Positions 54,840-64,000 of a stretch of DNA of 64,000 nt are shown piece by piece. The notes under the pieces are model-generated. The model was not told where the DNA came from, searched no databases, and saw nothing but the letters and a program-made list of their open reading frames with translations. Both the position numbers and the translations under genes were made by a program. Origin of the DNA: Notamacropus eugenii (Eukaryota > Chordata > Mammalia > Diprotodontia > Macropodidae). The first letter of the stretch is position 1, and every line of letters begins with the position of its first letter. The stretch is from positions 519,808,224 through 519,872,223 of the forward strand of contig NC_092872.1 in the NCBI RefSeq assembly GCF_028372415.1, read 5' to 3'.

Positions 54840-55170
54840 ACACATAAAACCCCTCACCATTCAAACTAATAAAATCTTTAAAAATCACTGCCAAGTAGCT
54901 GTTTACAGGCTGAACAAATAATTACTCTGCCACAAAGAAGAAAGTATTAATTAAAGCTATTCATTAAATCAACCTCCTATTCTATGGGGTTTATCTATTG
55001 GAAGTGTCAGCCAGAGGTTAGAGACGGATTAACACACAAGGGAGGGTTTTGCCAGAGAAATCTCCTCCTTGTGGTTTGCTCTTAGTAATAAAGTTGTCAT
55101 TAAAAGAAAGAATTTAATGGTTTTAATTGGGTTTAATTACTTGGAAACTCCTGGAAAACAGATCAGTTTG
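54840..55170. promoter_or_regulatory. Candidate conserved non-coding element, TAAT-rich
   Basis: No repeat is recognisable. Homeodomain-type cores are dense: AATAATTACTC, GTATTAATTAAAGC, TTCATTAAATC, GGATTAACAC, TGTCATTAAAAG, TTTTAATTGGGTTTAATTAC. The richest stretch is 55095-55145. The call rests on composition and lack of repeats. Confidence 0.4.
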
Positions 55171-56019
55171 TTAAAAAAAAAAAAGGAGGGGGGTATGTAA
55201 AGGAAGACAAGAAAATGAAGGCTGTAAGGAAAAAACTCTGGAGCCACATGTTCTAACAGCAAAGTTCTGAAACATTCATTCTTCTGAAGTTTCACATATT
55301 AAAGGGAATGTGAAGGCTGAAAATCACTTCCTAGCTTAGGACAGTATAAATAATGATGATTCAAAGTCAAAGCAAATTGATCCCCTTGTACCTACCAATA
55401 GATCTGCTGGCTAACACCATAGTAAATCCTTCTCTCACCACCAACTGGCTAAAGCAGTCAGGCTGACTACAAATCTAAAAATCAGATGAGAATCAAAGGA
55501 AAAAGCTAGAGATATTTGAGGTCTTTTTCCTTTTGATGTTTTATGCAACTGACCTGTCTCCTAAATTTCCAATCCGTTTCTGAAATTTCTTCCAGCTGGG
55601 AGAACTGTAAAGCATTTTACTGTGACACACACTCAGGGCAAAAAAAATTTTTTTTTAAAGGAACTACTATTGAATGAATATAATTTCAATGCCTAAGGTA
55701 CAGTGAAAGAGTGAAGAAGAAAAAAAAGGAAAAAGAAAACAGACCCTGGGGATGAAGTGGTTGGGCTAGATATTCTCAAAGGGCTTTTCTATCTTTAACT
55801 TTCTGTATTATGTGTTCTAAAAGTTCATCCACTTCTAACACTGTATAGTCAAAGATTTTTTTGTAGAAGATATCCTATGTTGTACATAGCAGACCTCTAA
55901 TTCTGAAACTGATTCTAAGACCAATGACTTTATAAAGGAAGCCAAGTAGAACCCTTGTCTGATTTTTATTATGGTCAAGCTCTTCTACTGAATCTACTAT
56001 GACTAGCCACCACCACTGA

Positions 56020-57110
56020 CATTTTAAATAGGGATTTAAAGTTAGCAAAGTCCTTTATATAAATCATCTCCTTTGAGCCTCATGAGACAAAATCCTAAGT
56101 TTCCTGACTGTTGAGGGAACTACCCACCATGCCCCAGTCACCCAGGCTGTCAAGCCCTGTGTCATCCTCAATGGTTCCCTTTTACTGTCTCCGCATATTC
56201 CATCAGTTGCCAAGTCCTGTTGATGCTACCTTCAGAGCACCTATACTATATGCCACTCTTTCCTCTGACACCACTACTACCACAGGCCCTAATCACTTTG
56301 TCCCTGGATTACAGCAGTAGTTTTCTGGTTCATCCTCTTGGCCTCACACCTCTTCCTACTCTAGCTCATCCTCTTAACTGTCCTAAGTAACAGACCTGAC
56401 CATATCAACTTTCATTAGTCAATGTCACCCTACTCCCTTTCAACAAACTCCAGGAGCCAGTTCCCTCTTACCCCCAAGAACAAATATAAAACTCTCTGTT
56501 TGGCTTTTAAAGCCCTTCATAACCAGGCCCTTTCCTACTTTTTCAGCCTTCTTACACTTTATTCTTTTCCATATATTCTGTACTCTAATGACATTGGCCT
56601 CCTCAATGCTCCTCAAACAAGATACTCTATCCTCTGACTGCATTTTCACTGGCTTTCCTTCATGCTTGCAATCCTCTCCCTTCTCGTCTCTGCCTCCTGG
56701 CTTCCTTCAAGTTTCAGCTAAAAATTCTCCTTTCTGCAAAAAGCCTTTCTCAATCCACCTTAATGCCAGCTAGTGCCTCCTTGTTAAGACCATTGCCAAT
56801 TTGTTCTGTATAGTTCTTGTTTAAGTCACTTGCATGTTGTCTCCTCCTCTTGAGAAGTGAGGTTGTGTTTTTTTTCTTTGTAACTCTAGTCCTTAGTTGA
56901 CTGCCTGACACTTAATAAATGCTTGTTGACTTGACTTAACTTTGTGAGGTACTGCTGTATTCATTTTACAAATAAGGAATCTAAGACTCAGAGAAGTTAA
57001 GAAGTCCCTTGCCCCTGGACACACAGTTAGTAATTATCAGAGGCAGCATGTGAATCTAAGTCTTCCTGATCCCAAGTCTAGCAATCTACCCAGCATGCCC
57101 CACTGTCCCA
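56020..57110 (-). mobile_element. MIR-class SINE interrupted by an L2 copy
   Basis: The left part (AGTTAGCAAAGTCCTTTATA to TTTGAGCCTCATGAG, 56040-56090) and the right part (TTTGTGAGGTACTGCTGTAT, then CTCAGAGAAGTTAAGAAGTC and ACACACAGTTAGTAATTATC, 56940-57110) are consecutive pieces of an antisense MIR. Confidence 0.7.
56105..56940 (+). mobile_element. L2 LINE 3' region, long copy nested in a SINE
   Basis: CTCTCTGTTTGGCTTTTAAA GCCCTTCATAACCAGGCCC, CCTGGCTTCCTTCAAGTTTC, TTGCATGTTGTCTCCTCC and CCTGACACTTAATAAATGCT TGTTGAC give about 830 bases of L2 in order. Confidence 0.9.
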
Positions 57111-57629
57111 CATGTTCTCAGTATTTTTCTAAAGAAAACAAAAAACAGCAATGTCAGATAAACTAATGATTTTTGCTCATGGTTAGGAAACAAGGCCTTT
57201 GGTGTCAAGTCATCCTTCAGTATCATTTAAGATTAGAGAGAACTATTTTATAAACATTTTGACTTGATGCATCTTTTTGAAAAAGAATAAGGAGAGTTTT
57301 ATTGCTGCCTCAAAGGAGAAATGCAAAGACAAAGAGCAGAATAGAAAACAAGAATATTGTTTTTTTCCACAACAGAAGGAAGTATTTCCCTATTAAATGA
57401 ATCTTGCAGCTTAATAGGATGCAGTGAGACACCATGGCAATCTGCTGACCACTCCCCTACTGCTGTACCCTCCCCACACTTTCCTCATCTTGCTCTAAGA
57501 ATCATCACCTAATCATCAATATTGCCCTGGTGACTAGAAAGGGCATGCCATCAACTTCCTAAGAGCTCCATGGACCATCCAGTTGACTTCCAGTACTTTC
57601 TCCCTAATAGACCACCGCCTCCCCTATAT

Positions 57630-57712
57630 GAGAGCTCCTTGAAGAGATGAACTGTCTGGTCTTTGTATTTCTATCTCCAGTGCTTAGCACATAGTAAGCA
57701 ATCAGTGGAAGT
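57630..57712 (+). mobile_element. L2 LINE 3' tail
   Basis: GAGCTCCTTGAAGAGATGAA and CCAGTGCTTAGCACATAGTA AGC. Confidence 0.75.
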
Positions 57713-57940
57713 ATCAAAGAGATGCATTTAGGCTTGACATCAGGAAAAACTTGCTAACAATCCTAGCTGTTTCACAGTGGCATGGGCTATGCCCAGATGT
57801 GGTAGGTTTCTCCTCCTTGGAAGTCTTCAAGAAGAGGCTGGCTCTCTATTTGCTATAACGGGGATTTCTTTTGGGTAAGTATTGTACTAGATGTCTGCCA
57901 GGTCTCTTTCAGCTCTAAATTCTGTGATTCTATAATGGTG
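57712..57940 (+). mobile_element. CR1/L3-like LINE 3' end
   Basis: TTTAGGCTTGACATCAGGAA AAACTTGCTAACAATCC, TTGGAAGTCTTCAAGAAGAG GCTGG and CAGGTCTCTTTCAGCTCTAA ending in TGTGATTCTAT match the L3/CR1 3' end in order. Confidence 0.75.
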
Positions 57941-58299
57941 TTTCCCTACCAGGAGTTCCCTATGCTGATTAAAAAAATCCAATTATTAAAGTAGAGGCTT
58001 TAGATATGAAGATGAAAAAGTTACACAGTTATTGCTATGAAAGAGCTTGCATTTCATTCCATGAATACTGGACTCTTCACCAGGAGTAGCAGCATCCAGC
58101 ATTTCCTGGGTGCCTCCCACCTGTAGCTTATGGTGTTCCGTGTTGGTGGTACAAACATATGGTCTCTGCTTTGAGTGCCTTCCAATCTTGTTTAGGAAGA
58201 AGTAACTAGCACAAAGCCATCCTCACTATGCGCCAAATGGAACAAATAATAATGATATGGGGATAAGGATCAGACCCGTAATTTCACTGCTACAAGATA

Positions 58300-58480
58300 A
58301 GGAAACTCTCTACCAATGCCAGGTGGTCCTTCTTCCACAACTCATAGTCTTAGATGACTGCTTGGAGCACTGAAGGGTTAAGTGACTTGTCTAGGGTCAC
58401 AAGGCTTCTATGAGTCAGAGATGGGACTAGAATTCAGGTCTTTCTGGCTTGAAAGATAGCTCTATCTATTATGCCATGTC
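58300..58480 (-). mobile_element. SINE fragment, antisense
   Basis: GAAGGGTTAAGTGACTTGTC TAGGGTCACAAGG and CTAGAATTCAGGTCTTTCTG. Confidence 0.65.
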
Positions 58481-58639
58481 CCCTTTCTAAGGAAAATGAT
58501 AATGATCAAGTATAAAAATATTTTATACAAGGTACAAAATATGTCTTTAAGTAGAAAAGAGTTCTGTAGCAGGACAGTGACTTGTGCCAGGACTATTGTT
58601 ACCTGAATTCCACAGAAAAATGTGAAAAGAAGATGATTA

Positions 58640-58870
58640 GTAATAATCTGACATTTCCAGAATGCTTTAGGTTTGTAAAGTACTTTCCACACACTATCTG
58701 GAACCTCACAAAAATTCCATGACGTGTACTATTCCCAGCTGACAAATGAAGAGAATGAGGTTCTAAGAAGATAAGTTACCGCTTACTGGCACACAGTTGG
58801 TAAGCAGAGGGCAGGATCTGATGAACCCCAGGTCTTTATAAGTCCAGAATTCTATTCATTTTATTACTAG
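58640..58870 (-). mobile_element. MIR-class SINE, antisense
   Basis: CAGAATGCTTTAGGTTTGTA AAGTACTTTCC, GACAAATGAAGAGAATGAGG and GGCACACAGTTGGTAAGCAG. Confidence 0.8.
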
Positions 58871-59129
58871 CATTCTCAATATGCACTTGACAAGTTTGGA
58901 AGAAGAAAGATCACTGAATTCTGCTGCAACCAAGGAAGAATTTAGATGGGTATTAAAGAAAATAGTGGAAAAGAGAACAGAGGACAATCCAAGTGTGGGG
59001 AATGCTGAGATCAAAACTGTGATGGTAGGAATAGGAATGGTGTATTTGGAGACTGAGATCAGTGTCGATGAAACACAGGATTCATATAAAGAAGTGAAGG
59101 GATCTAAAATAAGAGCTTTCTGATAGGGG

Positions 59130-59400
59130 ACAGATTAAAAATGAACATGGATTTCAGGACAAGGGGTTGGGTTTTTTTCAGGGAGGGGCAATGTGGAAAT
59201 ATGGAAGGCTTTGAATCAAAGAAATTTCATGATCCATATCATGTTTTAGGAAGATGTCTCTGATAAAATGTACAAGGCAGATAGGAGAGCTAGAGACAGG
59301 AGGATCAGTTAAGATATTATTGAAATAGTCTAAGCACAAGGCAATGAGGGACTATGTTAGAGTGGAAGGTAAAGGGAGGGATGCACTGGAGAGTGTTGCA
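59130..59400. mobile_element. Ancient dispersed repeat of unresolved family
   Basis: GGAAGATGTCTCTGATAAAA, GGAGAGCTAGAGACAGGAGG and TTATTGAAATAGTCTAAGCA CAAGG form a known mammalian dispersed pattern. A related part lies at 62430-62600. Confidence 0.5.
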
Positions 59401-59544
59401 GCATTCCAGCTTCACAGATCTTAGATAAGACACTCTCACTCTCATTCAACCAAATCTATGCCATTTACCCAACTCAGCTCACACTAGCTTGAACTCACAA
59501 TCTGCTTACCTGATTACAGTACAGATCAGGGAGGTCTGGAACTT

Positions 59545-59690
59545 CAGTTTAATGACGGAAGAAATTTACTCATGAGGAAACTGAGACCCTGGGAACCTTG
59601 TTCAAGGTTGCACAGATCAAGGAGTAGCCTTGGTTCTGGAAAAATAGTTTCGGATTCAATGTTTCTTCCCCCACTACACCAGATGAGGAA
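59545..59690 (-). mobile_element. MIR-class SINE fragment, antisense
   Basis: ACTCATGAGGAAACTGAGAC and TTGTTCAAGGTTGCACAGAT. Confidence 0.65.
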
Positions 59691-60109
59691 AGAAAGGTTG
59701 CAACAAGTTTGCTTCTTTCCCAAAGATACTTTTGGGAATGATATCTTACTTTAAGGTCAAATCTCAGATGCTTTCTGACCTAGGCTACTGGTTAGAAATT
59801 TAGAAACAAGGGATAGGTAAGAGAAGCTCCTTGAAGATCTCAGATTTTGCACTGAAAATGGGATGAAAGTTCCTAAGTCAGACAGGAAATGCCAGGGGGG
59901 ACAAAACATTTCCTCTGTCAACATCAGACCTTGAAGCAGATCTGCTCCCATCCTCCTGCCATTAAGTAGTCAGACTGTGATACCATAACCACCCAAGCTT
60001 CATGGGAATTCAAAACATCTTTGGGTAAAATCAAGAAATCTATTGTTCAAAAATAACTACCGTAAAAAAAAGTGCAGGCAGGGAATGAGGGGGAGTGACA
60101 GGATGAGCG

Positions 60110-60430
60110 ACAGCTTCTAAACCTGCTATTTAGGTGCAATGGGAAATTATTTCAATTATTTAGGAATGCAAGTTGTAGTTGATTTTTTTAAAATGATCAT
60201 CATTATGACTGGCAAGCCCTATATTTACAGAACACAAAAGGGTTCCTAGCTCCACTAAAGGGCCAATTTGTTGCAGGATTTTGATGGGAGATTAAAAATC
60301 ACTTTTATTAATCTTTAGAGGCCTTCTGACATTAATTGAAAGCTACAGAGTGGAGGAAAAACTTGGCAAAGGAAGACCAGGATTCCAATTGGCATTTGTT
60401 AAATTTGTGAGAGGATAATTAGTAGTGATC
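60110..60430. promoter_or_regulatory. Candidate conserved non-coding element, TAAT-rich
   Basis: A repeat-free, AT-rich block with GGAAATTATTTCAATTATTT, TTTTATTAATCTTTAGAGG, GACATTAATTGAAAGC and GAGGATAATTAGTAG. Function is inferred. Confidence 0.35.
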
Positions 60431-62159
60431 TGGAGTTTTAGGATTAAATACTCCCTCCCTCCAATCTACTGCAATAAGAAATAGCGCGGTTTCCTAAGTG
60501 AGCTTTATATCCCCTTTCCAAAACTAAAGGGACTGAGGAGACCTGCCCTGAAAACAATAAAATGACAAGAAGGGCCACTTTCCGCCAACTTAAAGGGCTT
60601 CAAAGATGCTCTTTAAGCAAACTCTTAATGTGCACCTGAGTGTGATGATCCAAAAACCATTTCCAAAATTTATTTTATGTTGGAAATAATCCTTTAATAC
60701 TTCTAAATGCCAGGCATATGCACTCTGCTTGGAGAGCTCTTGGCTCACCTCAGCTCTACTAAAAGAGATTAAAGCTATAAAAGCTTCCCCAATGTATCTC
60801 CTCAACCTACCTGGGAGTCTTTTAGGGCTAGTCTCTCTTTCAGCAAATTTCTCTTCTTCTTACCCCCCCAAAAACAAAACCCAAAAACAAACAAACAAAA
60901 ACAAACGCAGATGTCTGCTTTCTGAACACTCGCTGGAGAGAATAAATGACCAACCTTACTGACCATGTTCTCTCTTCATTCCCACAAGAAAATAAGCATC
61001 AATATAGGGGCCCGATTAAAGGATCCTTTCTTTTATTAGGGAAGTGGACAAACCTTTTTATTTAGCCCAAATGAGAGAGTATGAGAAAGGTTTAAGTCCC
61101 AGGTTTAACCCCCACTGGGTAAAAAAAAAATCTCCAACTTCCTCAGAAAATCCTTTCCAAATTGTATTCATCTTGACTTAATCCACATCTACTGAGTGAA
61201 TTAGGCAGTATTTATTTTGAAAATCTATTTTATAGAGTTCCAAGGACTCTGTTTTCCTTAGGAAGGCTCATTCTACATTTCAGAGCTGGATGCCGCAAGA
61301 AGGTCTCAGACCAGGCCTCTGAAGGCCTTTAAAGTCCCAAGGTGCCCAGCACACATGACTAACAAAATGTAAATAAACACAGCTGAGCCAGAAAGAAATT
61401 GGAAGGTTTTCTCATTAAAGAAATAAAATAAACAGATGTCCTTAAGCACTTTGGCTCGTGTGTGTCAAAGGAATGGAAAACTCTTAGATGTCTGAATGGC
61501 AAGAATGATATAGAGCCACATCTCAGGCTGAAAAAGGGGGAAAAAAGGGTCTGTGGCACTTTGAATTAACTAATAGTCCTCAAGGGAGCGCACTTGTGAT
61601 TTGAACCTTAGCAACTTCTACAAATAGTTTTTAACTGCAGGGTAATAAAATGGGGTTTTATTCCTTCTCAGTTTGTAAAGTACTAAAGGACAGGCTAAGC
61701 CATTAGGAGTATGAATCACCACTGGACCTGATTGAATCCTGATGGCATGTTTTTGGGTGCTGGATTAAGGAATCAGAGTAGAACTTGGATAATACACCCA
61801 TCAGGCAATGGGGGAGGAATGCAGTGAGGGCAGAGTGACCCAGCAGTTCATAGCAAAGGTGCACTAGCCAAGCTCTCTCTTACCAGAACCTGTCTTGTAT
61901 CCAAATTTGCAGGCACAGCTCCTGAGAAAAGACAAATTGAGTAAATTTCTCAAATTCCAAACCCAGCTTACTTATTATGCAGCTTGGGCAGTGACTGGCC
62001 ATTTCCATTCCTGTAACAAACATAGAGCCAAGGAAAGGAAGGTATAAATTTAGACCTGGGAATACCCCATCCTTTCCTACAAAGGAACTAGCTGATAGTC
62101 TGGAATACTTACTGTGTCAGCAGGGCTGTGCGGTGGGCGTACTACCTATAAAAGCTTTC

Positions 62160-62285
62160 TTTGGACTCAGTTTTCTCATCTGTAAAATGAGGAGGTTGGA
62201 CTGGGCACAGTAGGTGATATAAATAATGACTTGTATATATCCTTAATAAATGTTTATTGGTTCACCGAAACAATGTATAAAAAAG
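62160..62285 (+). mobile_element. MIR3-like SINE piece and L2-type tail
   Basis: GACTCAGTTTTCTCATCTGT AAAATGAGG with GGTTGGACTGGGC, then CCTTAATAAATGTTTATTGG. Confidence 0.7.
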
Positions 62286-62289
62286 GGTC

Positions 62290-62620
62290 CTACTTTGGAG
62301 AAACTGTCTAGTTTGAGAGAAAGGCACATATAAAAAAAGGTAGCAATATGGCAGCCAGTGCTAGGAGCTACATGGATGGTCCAGACGGTAAGAGCTACAG
62401 AACTTCATGGGAGGCGGAGATCACTGTGGTCTGGTGTGATTAGGGAGGGATTCCTGGAGGTGGCTAGGTCTTGAAGGAAACATAAGATTTAGACATACAT
62501 GGAAGAATGAAGAGAACACTCTAGGTGAGAGACTGACCTATGTAAAAGTCATGATGGGAACAACGAGTAGACCAGTCTGATTAGAGTAGGTGGCTCGTAC
62601 AAGGGAAAAGAAGAGGAATG
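62290..62620. mobile_element. Ancient dispersed repeat of unresolved family
   Basis: ATTCCTGGAGGTGGCTAGGT CTTGAAGGAAAC and GAGAACACTCTAGGTGAGAG follow the same mammalian pattern as 59130-59400, read from another part. Confidence 0.45.
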
Positions 62621-63163
62621 AAGACCGAAGAAACAAAAGGAGGAGAGTGAGGCTGGAAAATCTGGATCATTCTAAAATGCTTCTTTGTTAATGGAAAAGT
62701 AAAGGTAGGGGGAGTGGATGATTCACAAATCATTTATATTTGACTCTTAATTAATGTAAGAATTTTCCCTCAACGGAAGAACATTTCTAATGCTTTTGCT
62801 TAGGCTGGTCCTAAAAACTTATCTGCAAATGAGGCACTCATCACAGTCTCCTGCATAAAGCAGGTATTCCACATGGAAAATCTGTCATTTATATTAACAA
62901 AGATAACATTTCTTTTGTGAATAACAAATGACTTTGTCTGAATAAGCTTTGAGACTGAGCTTTTGCCACATGTAATTCACAAAATGAATTACAGGAAAAT
63001 CAAAAGGTGATTGTAGGGAGTAAAATAGAGGAGGTGATAAATCAACTCAGTGCCTACATGATTAAACTTATATCTGAGTAGGACAGAAAGTCCACTGTAT
63101 TGGATCACCAACCTTCTTGAGAGAAGATCTACTCTCCATTTTTCCAAAAGTCTTAAGATGGCA

Positions 63164-63247
63164 GTGGTTGTGGTGCTGGTAGTAGTGGTAGTAGTAGTAG
63201 CAGTAGCAGTAGTAGTAGTAGTAGTGTAGTGGTAGTGGTGGCAGTCC
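63164..63247. repeat. GTA/GCA/GTG trinucleotide repeat
   Basis: About 80 bases of GTA units with interspersed GCA and GTG. The EYA2 transcript would carry the complement (UAC, UGC and CAC units). Confidence 0.95.
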
Positions 63248-63424
63248 TGATGGTGACGGCTGCTATCTGCTGGTCTTGGGAAGAAGAATGAGACACCAGA
63301 AGACCCTCTCTCCCCAAAGTGGACCAACCCATGATATCTCAGATTACCTTTCTACCCCTGGTCTAGCAGCCTTCATATGTTAGTAAAGAAAGCTTCCATT
63401 CCTATAACCTCTGACTAGAAAGTC

Positions 63425-63685
63425 TCCCTCCTTCCTTCTGAGAAGCCATCATGCTCTCTTTGAACCCAGATAAACTCATGATGCCTTGGCACTCCCCTCC
63501 ACCTTGCTCTTCCATTCTGGTGCCCCCTCCTCCTTTTGGCTCTCTTTTATGTATTGTCTTCCTCCAATAAAATTTAACGTCTTGCAGGCAGGGACTGTCT
63601 TTCTTTTTTACTTGATTTGTGTTTTAGGACTTAACACAGTTCCTTGCACACTACAACTGCTTAATAAATGTTATATTTACTTATC
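63425..63685 (+). mobile_element. L2 LINE 3' tail
   Basis: GTCTTGCAGGCAGGGACTGT and GCTTAATAAATGTTATATTT form the tail; upstream parts are diverged. Confidence 0.7.
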
Positions 63686-63859
63686 TACTAGAAATACTTC
63701 TGAGCTTCCAAGAAGGGGATGTATAAACCAATCCTGAGATTAGCCAGACTGGGCTTTCTAGATCAACGGGCTGATCTTGACTAATGGGTCAGAAAGGCCT
63801 GATCTGCTAGAAAAATCATTGGCTGGAAATTGGGAAATGTAACTTTGCGTCTCAGGTAT

Positions 63860-64000
63860 GTCATTGACTGGAAGCAGTAACTGACATAATGGAAAGATTT
63901 GGAACTCAGGTTTCAAATCTTGACTCGGCCCTTTACTAATTGCATGACTTCAGACAGACCATTTGATCTCCCTGGGTCTCAGTTTCCCCAGAAGTGAAAT
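63860..64000 (+). mobile_element. MIR3-like SINE cut by the window edge
   Basis: AGATTTGGAACTCAGGTTTC AAATCTTGAC, AATTGCATGACTTCAGACAG and GGTCTCAGTTTCCCC are the sense modules; the 3' part is outside the window. Confidence 0.8.

Larger units (their letters stand above)
41473..64000 (-). other. EYA2: EYA2 intron, 5' part beyond the window (over 22.5 kb)
   Basis: I read this stretch on the minus strand for the expected upstream exon (reverse complement of codons for VWDLDETI and TGTFASRYGK) and did not find it. The interval is filled with SINE, L2 and DNA-transposon copies, simple repeats, and AT-rich unique blocks that may be regulatory. Confidence 0.85.

Noticed and set aside
63164..63247. 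Regular short repeats read as a CRISPR-like array
   Set aside because: It is a trinucleotide microsatellite without spacers; the genome is eukaryotic.
41473..64000. Additional N-terminal EYA2 exons
   Set aside because: Known N-terminal segments (Tyr/Ser/Gln-rich region, WDLDET motif) were looked for on the minus strand and not seen.
1..64000. A new defence, toxin or mobile gene system
   Set aside because: Outside EYA2 the window contains only decayed repeats, simple repeats and unique non-coding sequence; no coherent multi-gene set is present.

Overview
This is vertebrate nuclear DNA, almost certainly from a marsupial. There are no bacterial-type genes, operons or dense ORFs. The background is dominated by MIR-class and tRNA-derived SINEs, old L2 copies and a few CR1/L3-like fossils. 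Several SINEs carry the marsupial-type tail that resembles the RTE/BovB 3' end (for example 8345-8550, 9057-9320, 43300-43556, 52470-52715). The exact species cannot be read from the window.

The one gene I can support is the 3' half of EYA2 (eyes absent homolog 2), on the minus strand. Seven coding exons read in order at 41472-41383, 24436-24378, 19396-19236, 15653-15539, 14771-14650, 13906-13806 and 5046-4966. Every junction has AG/GT sites and matching phase. The exons join to 729 coding bases, which is 242 residues plus TAG. They form the C-terminal three quarters of the EYA (HAD-type phosphatase, SIX-binding) domain. From memory of published human EYA2 numbering they span residues 297-538 without an indel: T448, K480, D502 and A532 all fall on the expected residue. 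The exon with the nucleophile motif (D274/D276) is not in the window, so the intron at the right edge is longer than 22.5 kb.

Layout: 1-4185 is the region downstream of EYA2, with SINE fragments and a CTCF-like motif at 2145-2164. 4186-4965 is the probable 3' UTR, with one AATAAA at 4207-4212 (minus strand). 4966-41472 holds the seven exons separated by six introns of 0.74 to 16.9 kb. 41473-64000 is all intron, filled with SINE, L2 and DNA-transposon fossils. Several AT-rich, repeat-free stretches dense in TAAT cores are candidate conserved regulatory elements for this developmental gene.

EYA2 protein acts in the nucleus with SIX homeodomain proteins and DACH in the PAX-SIX-EYA-DACH network, and is also a Mg-dependent tyrosine phosphatase. 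No second protein-coding gene, RNA gene or novel defence/mobile system was found. The more unusual items are nested retroelement insertions (one with a perfect 14-bp target duplication), 33-bp tandem units inside two separate SINE loci, a UG-repeat tract just past an EYA2 donor site, and the candidate non-coding elements.
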